Positions 1 to 13,000 of a DNA stretch of 64,000 bases are shown here, one piece after another. Where the stretch lies: the NCBI GenBank assembly GCA_002633005.1, contig NMRA01000005.1:1851048-1915047 (forward strand), in the 5' to 3' direction. Each line of letters begins with the position of its first letter. Position 1 is the stretch's first letter. The position numbers and the translations under genes were made by a program. The notes under the pieces are model-generated. The model worked only from the letters and a program-made list of their open reading frames with translations, ran no database searches and had not been told where the DNA came from. This DNA is from Phoronis australis. Taxonomy: Eukaryota > Phoronida > Phoronidae.

Positions 1-3000
1 TGTGAACAGTGCAATTCCATAGGCCTCTTGAACTGTTACAAATCCTGTATTTGTGCACTGAAGTTGTGGGATGCGTGTTTTATTCTGTTCCAAGATTTCA
101 AGTTTTATGAATGTCAATATTAATATAGTAGGGATGAGAGGACTATATCACGTTTGCAAGGAGTTGACGTTTTGTATGTGGATAAGTCTTCAGTTCAGTA
201 TGTTTAAAGAATTGAAGTGCTGATTTGTTATATTTCTCAACAAGAAATAAACTACTTTTTGAAGAATTCGAAAAGTACAGGACTATGTCCTTAAGAACAA
301 TAAATAGTCTTTGCCCAGTTACTGAGTTGATGTTTATACAATGGAAAACTTGTTAGATTTAGGTCCCAGTATGATGGAAAAGTGTAATTTTGATTTTATC
401 CACTTTCAAAATAGGAATCACTGTTTTAAAAGTTGAAAAATGTACATTTCTACAAGCCACAAAAACTGTTCTGTGCTCAAAAACATCTTGTTTCATAGGC
501 TCTCATGCTTACATAGCAATGTCATCGAGTTCGTATCCTTTGTGTGAATTGAGATTGGTTACAGTAAACCCCTGCAATTTCACTGACGACCATTCAGCAT
601 CAGGGGCTGAAAATAACCCACTTTGAAATGGAGAAGGCGATGCCATGGTTATACTGAGCACTGCTTCAATGGGTCAGAAAATGGGTAGCTTGAGCGCAAG
701 ATAAATGAAATTGCTTAAAATCACCAATTTCATATCAATAAAAACAAAAAACCAAATATTCAATCAGCTGTCAAGTTATGACATTCGCCAATACTATCTG
801 ATGATAGGTTAATTAGGTAATCTGCAGTTACGGACTTGTTGGCTGATACAAACTGCATAGAATTAGGACAACCAATCACAACATTAATCATTCTCCATAA
901 GCTTGTATTTAGTGTGAAACACTGCTGCTAGCTTTCCTGTGGTTTATGGTATAATAAATAATGACTTGAGGCATTGCATTTGTGGTGGTTGTGACAAGCG
1001 AGTATTTGACCACGCTGTGGCTCTTTTCATTTTCCCATGGGACCTCAGAGAAGCGCTGATGTGACACAAGTTTGTACAATAAGCTAGCCTGTTGTTGGAC
1101 ATAACTCACGGGCACTGGGTATGTTCATACGTCACACTCATATCCTTGGAGCTAAAAAACTTTTGTTTTCTTGTGCTTTCTCATTTTTGGGATATTAAAT
1201 TCACAGTTGTGATATACAGTGCTATAAATATGGTTTAATGAAGCCGACAATGTAGCCACTTATCAAAACAAGGTGCATGGTGGTTTTAAGCACTTTGAGA
1301 TTGAAGGCCATAAATAACAACTACGGTAAAATCTCACCAATTTCGGACAAAAAATTTAAAAATTGCTCTTTTTTCATTTTCAAGGGCATCTAACATTCTG
1401 TGAATGCCCACAAATTTTCAAAATATTTACTGTTGGTAGCTATGGTTCAGATAAATAAAGCATTCCAATACTGCCTATATGATTTACAAAAAATGAGAAT
1501 ATAAAATGTCATCTGTCCGTCACATTCTGTCCTGAATTGGTCAGTGACATTTGTGAGCTTCATTTTGGTCAGAGTACAAAGGCATAACCATTACTTGTAT
1601 TATTTCGCAACTCAATTTTTTGTGTCGAATTGTAAAGTTAAATCAAAACCTTCAATGCCTTTGAGTAAAACTTGATGTCCCAGGGCAATAGTCATTTTAG
1701 TGAAGCAGCAAATGATATAAGCTTAGCCTGAAGCAGTATACGAAACTGCCAGGTCTGCTCAGGCCTTGAAACACAATCCAGTCTGCGTAAGGAAAGAGAT
1801 GAGATAAATTTTGCAAGTTATTTTTGTCAGAAGGCATGGGTTTACTGTTCCGTCAATTGCATCTTCACCAACTCTGTAGTGTACTATATTTAACTTTCAG
1901 TTAACCTTAACTCTGGAAACTTTGACAGGAAAAGGAGTGTTAAATAAGTGACTTGTTGTCTAGATCAGCATCTGCTATTTTAATTAACATTTACTGGAAT
2001 GTAGAGGGTATGAGTTGCCAGAGTCAACATGTTTACCTAACTGAGTCATGTTTGTAGTTAAGTCTAAATTCTCATTTGTACCATGAGCAGTAGTATCTCT
2101 ATATTACGCCTGAACTAGTTAAAACCAGCTGTCTGTCAAGGTGAACTAAAATTTAGTTTTAACTGGATAATTAGTAAGCCACATGTGACTTGGGACATTG
2201 TTGGCCAGAATTCAAATAAAAATTTCCTGGAAACTTTTGATTAATCAAAAAACTTCGTAGAAGTATGTAAATCATTGTTTACTTTTTAGATTTTATTTGT
2301 CTATTAGAAATTGACTTTGTAACAATTTACAAATGTGTGCTTGGCCTCAGAGAATGCTGACATTCACTGACTACAGGCTGCAGTGCCTGGATGAACTTGT
2401 TCAGTCTTAATTTGTTATGCAGTACTTGGAAAACCACAATTAAATGCACAAGCTCTTTCTTCCTGTGTAATGAGCATCATGTCCAGTGCCTTGTCTGTCA
2501 TGCAATACCCAGTATCTGGCATATTACATAAGAGGTCAAAGGTGGAACCACAGGGCAGGTTAATAGCTCTCCTTGTGTGTAAGAACATCAAACCGAGAAA
2601 ACTTGAGAAACTGCATGTTGTGTAATCACATTAATTATATACCACTGCATGATGATTGATTCAGTAAATCACACTAAAGAAAAGTAATCTTTGAATTTCA
2701 ACAGAACTTCCTAAATTTCAAGCATGGTTCAGACCCTGCGAAAATTCAAACTAATTTCCCACGTGTTGCCATGTTGGTGATGTTGAAATGAAGCAAACTA
2801 TGTGGTCTCTCAATTATGTCTTCTTGATCATGGTTTTACTACAATAAAAACAATCTATCATTGATTTTTGGTTGTTTGTCTGTATGTTGAAGTAGCTTTA
2901 AGTGACTCATGGGCGTGGAGATAACTGAGATTGCATCATTGCCTGAGATGGGGCTCACAAACTTGGCTCGTCACAGCAGCGATCGTTTAATGTGTTCAGC

Positions 3001-4740
3001 ATGGTTTCAGGCATAGCCACACTGATTGTTGTGAAATCATTTGTCTTCTGACTTGCGAACAAGCCGAGACCAATTATGTAGCGGTGTTTAGTCTCTGAAG
3101 GTAGGTTTAACCACTCCTGCCGGAGTCGTGAACATTTTTAGTGACAGTCGAAGGAGAGTAGCCAATCACCTTACTGTCCATGATGAGTGGTAATAAAATC
3201 CAATAAAATTTGTTTTCAATTTTTCTTTGTTTTTCTTAAGTAATTGATTTCACCTTATGAGATGCACTGCTCTTAGGTTTAGGGATGGCGACAATATGTT
3301 TAAACAGATACCTTTCATACTGGTGTTACAAATGTTGTTCATAATATTGTACTTTGTACCCTGTTCCTAAACTTGAAACTTTCACCATGCTGTGATAACA
3401 GTTGTGAGTAGGGCTGCCTCTATTGTGAATCTAAATAATGTAAGTGATGATTCCCAGTATCGCAACAAACTTCAGAGTAGAGCTCAACCTGGTTTCATTT
3501 CAATAGTGTATTGTGGCATGTACTTTTATGAAGGTCGAACACAACAGTAGGGACATGGACGTGATGTTTTTGGTGTGGTCTCTTGAAGTGCATTTAAACA
3601 GTTTTATTTTTCAGATAAGTACATTGTTTCTGTGAAATAGTTTTAAAGCCTTTCCACACTTAGCACCATTTTCAGCCGACACAGCAAAAAAGATTGGAGA
3701 AAGATTTCATCTAAAAATTTTTTAATGCGTTTCTGTACACAAAAACAAAATATTTTGAACAAATGCTTCAGGGTGATTTAATGATTGACCAACTAACTTG
3801 TTTGTGACCGCCCGATCATACCACTGCCTTCATTCTTGTTGATTTGCCAAAAGACGAACTCCTAGAGCAAGAATGCAACATCTTTAAAGTGGCTATAAAC
3901 TTGAACCCACCTTCCATCACAAAAACAATTTTTCTCTCAGACAAGTGCCCACTATGAAATTGGTTTTAAATTTTTGCTAGTCAAAATAGGCACAATATCA
4001 AGACTTGGAAAAAAGCGACAGTTCATTATTACTAGAGACAAGTTGACTCGTCACGGTGTTTCATTTTATTCACAGAGCATGTTCTTGAGGAATAGTGAAC
4101 CGTCAGTTCATTGCAAGTTCAAAAATCACTTCTTAGTATAGTGCAAGTTGGAGTAAATGGTTCAAGTCAACATTTAGTTTCATAGGCAGAATGCTGGTTT
4201 ATTGTTGATTTAATTATATGCCATGCAGGTAATTAAGCTATTTTTCTGCACACCTCCAACCACTAATTTGTAGCATTATTGTATTGAGAAAGTATTCAGA
4301 TTCAGGACTCCTTAAAATTTGGTACAGACCTTCACTCATCACTCAACCTAGCATCTGAGTACAATGGCCTGGCTCTGCAACTGCAACAGGGCCTGGACCT
4401 CGTGTGACTTGCAGCAGACCTTCCAGTGTATTAACTACTCTCAACACTGGATCATTTCTGTACCCTCGAATTGAGTCTATACTGTATTGAGATTCCTGAA
4501 GATGTGCATTGCACATGCGGTGGACAGTGTAGTGCTGTATTTCTCAAGCATACGACACTTTAGGTTTTGTGTCACGTCTTTATCGGGTTTCAAGTCAAAG
4601 TCTCTGCAGCAAAGATAGTTATATAGGTATACAGTATCTTTGTCTGCAGTCAGTCCTGCTGTTGTTGACCATTATGAGTGTACACCACGTGAACGAAAAA
4701 CAGATGTGAAAGCAGACACACAGAAATGGGACTAATCAAG
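1..4740. other. Gene-free flank, possible 3'UTR of a plus-strand neighbour
   Basis: No reading frame here looks like coding sequence; the open frames are short, lack family resemblance and have no matching splice phases. Several plus-strand AATAAA signals occur. The one near 2843 is followed by a GT-rich stretch, which is what a plus-strand cleavage site looks like. In human the gene beyond the CRNKL1 3' end (NAA20, as I recall) points toward CRNKL1, so a long 3'UTR of such a neighbour is possible, but no coding sequence of it is in the window. A MITE copy lies at about 1322-1555. Confidence 0.4.
1322..1555 (-). mobile_element. MITE family 1, copy a
   Basis: Starts with TACGGTAAAATCTCACCAA and carries a central block (fragment GAATGCCCACAAATTTTCAAA) found reverse-complemented in the copies at 10908-11139, 36581-36827 and 54205-54356. 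The far end is eroded and its position approximate. No coding capacity; consistent with a non-autonomous Tc1/mariner-type element. Confidence 0.55.
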
Positions 4741-4741
4741 T

Positions 4742-4747
4742 TTTATT
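4742..4747 (-). terminator. Candidate CRNKL1 poly(A) signal
   Basis: Minus-strand AATAAA (TTTATT on plus) about 970 bases past the CRNKL1 stop codon. It implies a 3'UTR of about 1 kb that would include the small MITE at 5154-5318. A second AATAAA lies inside that MITE near 5265, so an earlier cleavage site is possible. There is no transcript evidence. Confidence 0.4.
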
Positions 4748-5153
4748 TAAAAAAGATGACTGAAATGTACAAAAATATAGTACACAAGTTTTGATAAACA
4801 GCACATTTCCTCCAAGATGATTGACACACGGTCTGAATGACATGTTGGTCTAAATTATTTAACTGGTTCAAAATGTTGACCACTTGCTATTTTCTTTGTG
4901 TAAGACAGACATTTTATCAATCGTTTTGTGTGTAAACTAAAGTTCTTCAATGTAAGAACCAGTTAGTTAATACCAAGACAAAACAGTACACCTCATTTGC
5001 ATGCTTTCATAATAAAGAAATATACTTGAAATTGATGTTCGAACATACAGTACAAGTCAAAATGATCTGAAATTACCCTTCATGATGTCTGAGCAGAAGC
5101 CAAATACGTCGTCATTACCATTCATTTTTGTTGTTAACAGAAATAGCCGTCAT

Positions 5154-5318
5154 CAGGGGCAGATCCAGGATTTTGAGTTGGGGGGGAGGCAGGGCAGAGT
5201 ATTAGCCAGGATTTTACCCGTCAGACATTCGCACCCCTGAATTGCCTAATGGAATCCGAGAGACTTTTATTTTAGGGGGGGCCATGGCCCCCTTGGCCCC
5301 CCTCTAAATCCGCCACTG
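5154..5318. mobile_element. hAT-like MITE in the CRNKL1 3'UTR
   Basis: A 165-bp element with imperfect terminal inverted repeats, left CAGGGGCAGATCCAGGA and right (reverse complement) CAGTGGCGGATTTAGA, with G-run/C-run subterminal parts. It is bounded by a perfect 5-bp direct repeat GTCAT at 5149-5153 and 5319-5323. CAGTGGCGGAT-type ends are widespread in invertebrate genomes; I link them to hAT-type elements from memory. It is non-coding and lies downstream of the CRNKL1 stop on the transcribed strand. Confidence 0.7.
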
Positions 5319-5715
5319 GTCATGACAAGAAAACTGAGCTTTGTCCGATTACTTTTGTCTTGTACCATATAAACAAGTAATGTAGTTGTGACAATGAAAC
5401 TTCATGTATGCTCAACAGCTATTCTGAAGATGAAGACTGCCTTTCATGCAAACAAGATCCAGTAACAACTTACAAAGGAAACACTGGGCAAAAAATTCCA
5501 TGTGAATACTTATCTCCCTTGTATTGAAGATTTAATGGCATGTGCTGTAATGACCACTTTCAAACTACTGGCCATCCTCCCTCATACATCAACAATATGA
5601 ACATGCCAAAGTGCATCTGAAAATTCTTAGGATTGTTACTCCTTTGCCAATACAACATCCACCATCCACCAGAAAAATGGTTATTCTAGATGGATGCCGT
5701 GACTGTAGAACCGTG

Positions 5716-7009
5716 TCATGACTCGGTGGTATCCTCATCTTTGTCTGGATCAGCTTCCTGCTTCTTCTTCCACATCTTAGCCATTGCCAGCAACTTAAGG
5801 TTGGGTTGGGCTGCCTCGTCATCAGGGAATATGTAATCAAAGTACTCCTCCCAGCCAGCGTCAGACTGGAAAATATATTAAAAAACAACTGAATGCTTTT
5901 TAGTAAATTTTGCTAAAGTACACCCAATTTCACGTAATCAGGATACAAGTGGCTCGAGATATGCTACCAGTATGCCAAGTATGACTTAACTGAAGGGCAC
6001 AAGCACGATCTAGAACTGTACTGTGAAACTGTAACTGAGTTAAGTGAGGATTTGATTTGTGAAGGTTTACTCCACATTTATCATTCCGCTTCTGGGATCC
6101 AGTTTTATCAACGGATACAGTCGTATCTTAAAATTCTGTTACAAAGTTTTTATTCTACATCAGTGTCAAGTCTCTACACAATGTTTTATTACAGGCTTCA
6201 TGTGCTTTCAAACATGCCTGAATTCAATATCAAAACATAGCCTCGCACACAGGAGTACGGGTCAAATGCCAGTTTATATTATCTAGAGCAATGAACCATG
6301 GAATACCTTGCACTGTATACAACAAACAACGGAAACACCCCCATTGTGTAAATGTGTGCCTTACCCCATCTTCTGTTTGAACCTTTCGCCGCCTCTTGAC
6401 CTTTTTGGGCATTTGTTTGTTGACAGATTCTTGTGAGCTTTCATCCCCATGTTCATACTAAAAGTACAAATTCCAAGATCATAGGCATATTGACCAATGA
6501 TACTTAGGCTGTGATCACATTTCTTTTTATATCAGTGAAGTGAACTCGAGCAGTTGTAACGTAATGCTACTGCGAAACTGCAGACAATCAAACAAGGATT
6601 ACAATTACTAGTAAACATCTTTTTATTCATATTTCACCAAGGTTGCATAAATCATCAATGCTCAAGACCTGAACCTTCCAATCACCAGACCAGGGCTGTG
6701 TTCCGTAGATACAAGAAACACCAAAAACTCGCGATCACGCACGTCTTCACGAGATATTGCCATGCACTACAACTGAAGCGTGTGATCAAATAGTTCTTCT
6801 GCCATGTGTTTTGAGTCTATGGACCACTGCCCTGTTAACTGTAGAAATCCTACCTCAAATTCTTTCCATGACTCTAATAACATCATTCTCTCCTCTCTAT
6901 CTTCTGAACTCTTCAACGATGAATGAGCTTCTTGATAAATTTTGCGTGCCTTCTCCACATTTGTTTCAGAAGAAACTGACAGTTCAAACTGAGCATAGCT
7001 AATCCATAC
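5716..7009 (-). CDS. CRNKL1: CRNKL1 exons 13-15 (residues 552-683, C-terminus)
   Basis: Exon 13 (6854-7009) holds the last HAT repeat ([25 protein letters not shown]). Exon 14 (6365-6457) is a short basic segment with [16 protein letters not shown], a likely nuclear-localisation stretch that is also present in human and fly. Exon 15 (5716-5865) gives [20 protein letters not shown] and [15 protein letters not shown], then an acidic Asp/Glu tail ending TTES before TGA. The tail is shorter than in human, which accounts for most of the length difference. Confidence 0.96.
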
Positions 7010-10000
7010 CTGAAATCAAACGTTTTTGCTTTGAAATATTGCACCTACTTGTATGTACTCAATGACCACCAGTACAACAAAGACACGAACATGCATGCTG
7101 AGTAAAAATGTTTAACAAATCTCAATGACCACTAAACAAAACCAAGTTTAACTTTTTACAACTACTACAACTTGTCTGAACCCTGATAATTTTTGGACAA
7201 TAATGCAATGAAAATGGGCAAACCAGAGTCATTTATTTTATGTTCGAAAAATAAAAGAACACGTTGAAAAGAAATTAAATTTATTTAATTCGCGTCAAGT
7301 TCAGAACCACCATCAACACATGCTACATCTGCAATGAAGGTTGATTTAAACCACTTTTTGGTATAAAACTGGACTTGTTCCTTGCTCAGATGAGAAGCGG
7401 TTTCTAGGCTTGAAAAGAACCAACAGTTCGTTAATGCCCAAGACCATGCTTGGCACATAAAATGACTTGCTGTGCCTAGTCATAAAGAAATGATGTCAGC
7501 CCAGAAATCGCCGGATAGGGGACTTTCCACACAGGCGCCAGAGTAATGAGAAGAAGAAAGTGACTTCCGAATTATTCCGACTCAGATTTGGTGGACAGAA
7601 ATTCAATAACTACACAATGGTTTGTAAATATAAAAGCAGAGGAATAAATTCGATTGTCAGTCCCTCCCATTGTTTGATTGAAGTTCACTTATGTATTTTA
7701 GCTTTTTGGCAATGGCCGAGATTGAGCTTCTTCCGCTTTATCAGCAGCAGCTACTGGCTTGTCGTGGATACATGTCTGTCGTGGATACATCTCTGCAGTG
7801 AGAAATTGTGGAGCAGGATGTCCTTGCTCATCAGTTAATATTTCGAAAGATTTGCCTTTTAGTCGTAAGGCCTTGGTACATACCACTACATAGCAGTAAA
7901 AATCTGCCGGCATTATAATAGCAGGAAAGGTCAAAACACCGTTTACATCAGTAGGTTGAAACCTCACGTCCACATTACATGGGATCTGTACGTGGCGCTG
8001 AATGCCTGTCCACCAAAGACCTGATCGCCGTCTGGTGGGTTAGTGATTTTCAATATGGCGCGGCTACTTCAAGACAGATATTGAAGTAAGGAAAAGTGGA
8101 AATCAATTTCAAGTCGGTAAGTGGTCTAACTTGATTTACTTCTCACAGCTGCAACACTTCAATCATAGTGGTTGCCATTCAAATGGACTATTATAGTTCA
8201 ATTTGCATTAAGTGGGACACACACAACTTGGATATTTGAAAACTTGAACAAAATTCCGCGATGCAGTTTTTTCTAGTTCTTGCACAAGGTCCTTTAGCCT
8301 AATTGTACTTCATCTTGCTCCGATTAAAATTTCTATACAGTTGAATTTAGTTAGTAAAATTTGTGTAATTTATGTACATGTAATAGAGACAGTTGTGTGT
8401 CAATAGTAACAGACCGTTATGCGTTTACTATTAGGTGTAAATTAAGATTAACTTGTTTCCCTTTGTGTGACTTGAAAACAAATGTGTTGCAATAAAACTG
8501 AGCATACTGTGACAATGAACAGTGGAATATATATTGTCTATTGACCTCCCCATCTCAGAGCACTGAGGGCACGGGAACAAAAACCTTGAAAGTAAACTCC
8601 GAAGGTTAAAAATTAAAAACATTCAAAGAAGAACTCCCTGAGACTAACATGACAAAGAATTCATTAAGTAGGCGATTTCGAATAGAGCTGTGACATCATT
8701 CTCAGACAACCAACTAATACAGAGACTTTGAGCTAAGTATATGAGTGAGTGGTGATCCAGCTATTCTGTAAACAACTGTTTAACACTGATGAAGATATCA
8801 ACAAGCGCGTTTGTACACTGTATATTTTAAGCATTTCTGGGATTGATTCAATTCTTTGTCTGGGAGCAATGTGCTTGCCTTAACCCTTATTAGCATACAA
8901 AGGTCAAGATATTGCACCTTTCAATGTGCTTGCCTTGACCTTTATTAGCATACAGAGGTCAAGATATTGCACCTTTCAATGTGACCTTACCTTAACATGC
9001 TGCGTTCTCTGTAGTAACCTCCTGTACAACTGTCTGGTGTTTTCAAACTCTTCCTGCTCAATCTCAAAGTCAATGTAAGCCTTCCACAGAACTTCTGGCA
9101 TGTCCAGTTTAGTCTGATTGATAGCTAGTCCAAATATAGCCCGGGCCCGGTCATTGTCCCCAAGAATTGTCTCTAGCTCAGCAAACTGTAAACATTGACG
9201 AAGTTCAGCTGATAATGCCAACACGGACATAAAATATTTTTTTTCAAAATTGAAATGAAATGAATTGGGTATTCCACACGCAAAAGAAGTAAAACTTTTC
9301 TGGATGTCGATTTAAGGTGCAGGTATGCCTCCCCTTCAACGGTTCACATTTTTTCAATCTTTCCAAATACTAATGGCAGACTCTCAAGAAGCAACATGGC
9401 AACTGATCACAAGGAATGACAAGACAATTTCACTTTTGCGTAAAACCCCTCACGTCATATCACATACAAACGTGTTACCCTATGCCACCAGCTGTGAGGA
9501 AGTATCTCCTGATACCGGCAAGTGGCGATCAGAGTCACCGATACCATGCGATCAGCCCCTCCCCCATCGCTTCCTGAAGGTCTCCCATTCTCAACATATG
9601 AAGCCATGTGACAAATTTTCATGATCAACAAATGCCCTGCTTGCAGTCACATGACTATTTTTTTATACCATTTCAATGTTTTCATTTAGATTGATGTAAC
9701 TTACACAGGCGTGAAATGTTTACCCGAGACTTTCAAATTCCAATTCCATTTCTATATTTCATTAGCAGCACACACGTGCCTGTCACTTTTCTGTCAAGGC
9801 CTCTAACTGTAGAATTTGAGTGACGAAAAATACAGGCTTTGCTCACAGAATGCTTGAATCTTTATTTCAGACCGCTGAATTCTCAATGCATAAACATGAA
9901 GGAAGCGTCATCGACCAATCACCACAAAGATCACCACTTACTCACCTTCATCCACGTAGAACAATTTTCTGGGTTATACTCAAGAAACTTCTCATAAAGT

Positions 10001-13000
10001 ATCCTGCACCGCTCAAACTCTCTCAGCTGGATTTCTAGATCAATGTATCCACGGAATAGTTTGTCTTTCGGACACTTTCCTATGGCGACACCCTGGAAAT
10101 TATGGCAGAGAAGGTGGATGATTTAATCCATGTAAATAAATAAAAATATAATAATATTTGCAGGTCTTAAGTAAGCCATACCAGTTTTGAAAGAAAAATT
10201 GTCTTCAATTTCCACAACTTAATGACTGAGAACCATTATCCTGAAGTCACAACATCACAGAATACAAATTAACAACAAATATTCCACCATTACAGTAAAC
10301 AGGTTATTGACTTGGTATCGTTCAAGAAATGCCCGCCCGTGACAAAAATTCTTCTTACTAGCAAATTGAAAGCTAAACGTTTTAAGACCTTCACAACTAC
10401 GGCATATATCACTCATGTATTGTGGTTTAACTCACACTTAGTTTCTCATCACTTAATAAGCCAGTTTTACAACAAAAATACACCAACCGCGGACATTACA
10501 AAAGTTTAAAAACCAACACGCAAAGTGAACCTCTCCAAGTGACACAGGCATCCAATCAAGCACATAATTATGACAGCAAAAGGATTATCTCGATGCAGAG
10601 TCACAATTCAGACAATTTCTTACCAGAGATTTTCTCGCAGCAGTTAAATTACGTTGCCTCACTTCAAACTGTGCATACATCAACCAGATTTTGGCAAAGG
10701 TGAATTTTTTATGAGGTAAAAGTTCTAAGCACGCCTGGTACACTTGGCGCGTTCGCTCCACATCTTTAGTGACCAGCTCTTCGTACAATGCATAGTTTAT
10801 CCATAAGTAAATGTACCTTCGCCAATGTCGTTTTTCCTGAAAGAGAAACAAATAAACCTGCATACACTGCCCATAACAGAAATCCAGATGGCAAAATATT
10901 GCCAGTTTATGATAAAATATAGTGGACAGTCAAGTGAAATTTTATTTTTTAATTTTTCCATAAAAGACAAGTAGCACCAGATATATGTTTTATCATGTTC
11001 ACATTCTATACCGCGGTTACCATCAGACAATGTTTTGAGAATTTGTGGGCATTCACAACAATGTAAGAGGCCTTCAAAAGATGAAAACAGACCAACTTTG
11101 GGAATCAGTTTTGCCCAAAATTGACGAGACTTTACCATACCAATCCTACCACTTACATCTCAGCTGATTTAGATTCATTACGTGATGTAAAGAAAAATTA
11201 TTGTCACTGAGTGCAACTTAAATGCAGCCCACGCAATGAAAGCGTAGAAAGCTGGCTGATTGAGCATTCTGATAAATTGATGCTTGATTCATCTCTCATT
11301 TTGTTAAATATGGAAGTCATCTACCAGCTGCATGGTGTTTTTGAATCCAAAATCCTTAAGGCATCGTCACACAAAACTCATTCTCAGTATGACTGCTTGT
11401 CTTAGCCTCCTAGTGAAACAGGCTGGTGACACACAGAATCAGGCAACTTAGGCCAACACACTGTCTTAAATGAGACACCACCCACCGGGTTCTTAATCAA
11501 ATTGAACAACACTTAGTCATTTACCACACTGTTTTGCCAATTTTTGAGATGGCACTGAGGTATGTATTGGTTTGACAAGTCCCTAGAAGTGGAACTTGCA
11601 AGCTAATTCCTTATCTCTGTAACTGCACGGCCAAATTAGTTAGAAACACAACATACAGTGATGATGTGAATATAAAGTAGGTTGAAAATTGCCAAATGTT
11701 TTTAAGAACATGTTTTATGGCAAAAATGATCTGACGCAAATCACTGAACCATGTCCAGTAAGTATCATGACGTGGTGATGGGAAACAACACGGCATGATG
11801 GGAGCTATGTGAGCCGACAAATTACGTCATTAAAGCAAAGGTCACCTGTTTGCAAACTTTTTTGTTTTCATATTTACAAGTTGTGAAGGAATACAACTGC
11901 ACTTTATTTAGCACAGATGATGTTCAAATAGCATTGTTGTTTAGTTCCTGCTACACATTAGCATAGTTAGGAGCATGCAAATACATGTTTAAGCATCATT
12001 TGAATAGCCTAGACATCTCGCACCACAACAATCATTTATCCATTCTACCTGTGTGGGGGGTACATTGGCAATAGCTCTCTCATAACAGTCCCGCACTTGA
12101 TCGTGATCTCCATCATTCTCCAACAGTCGCAGGTAGTCAAACCAAGCATCATAGTTGTGAGGATTTTGTTTAACTTCCTGAAAATAGGATACACAATCAT
12201 AGGAAGTTCAAAATTTCCAGAAGACAATTTATAACACAAAAGACAAAGCACAAATATGTTAACTGCCAAGCTGCATCCAGCCTTATGATCTTGACACTAT
12301 GGACTGAGTAGAGTTAATATATTGCTTATGTGGCCCAATTCACCAAACTTGACTTCAACTTGCAATTTTAACTTCACCTAATTAACACCTTGACTTTTTG
12401 TGACTCATGTTTAGTACAAAAGCACCACACGTGCACTTAAAAATACAACTTAGAAATACACGAAGTGCTGTTCATGGAATCCCACTAACTTCGTACATGC
12501 CGTCTCACACAGAGGCGAGTGTCAAATGCTTTGATATAATCTCGAGATGGTCAAAAAATGAGTTGTGAAATACAGAAAGTTCTTTTGTTTTATATGCTTA
12601 CATTATGGTCAGAATGGAGTTCACATGTGTAATTTCTGACTTAACAAACAGCATCATTTCTGATTTAGCACACAACACAACTTAATGTCACACTGTACCC
12701 TGGAACATCATGCCTCTTGTTACAACATAACGCAAAAAATAAGAAGCATGACATGGAACAATACCTCTTCGTACTGGAACCGTCGCTTGTTGACAATCAC
12801 ATCCTCAATGGCTTCTCGGTCACCAAACTTTTTCTCATGTATCGTGTACTGTTTGTAAATACTCTGACACTGGTCCTTGGACAGATGGTCGAGAGCATAC
12901 TTATATATAACCCGAGCACGTTCATGCTGAAATATGAAAGTAAATATGCTGTACAAAATACATCAATATCAAGATTAGATACCTTAATTCCATTTTCATA

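Noticed and set aside
909-1115. 68-codon minus-strand ORF near the left edge
   Set aside because: Short, no resemblance to any family, no splice context; consistent with chance.
7519-7528. GGGACTTTCC kappa-B-like site in CRNKL1 intron 12
   Set aside because: A single 10-mer is not unlikely by chance in 64 kb, and it lies in no promoter context.
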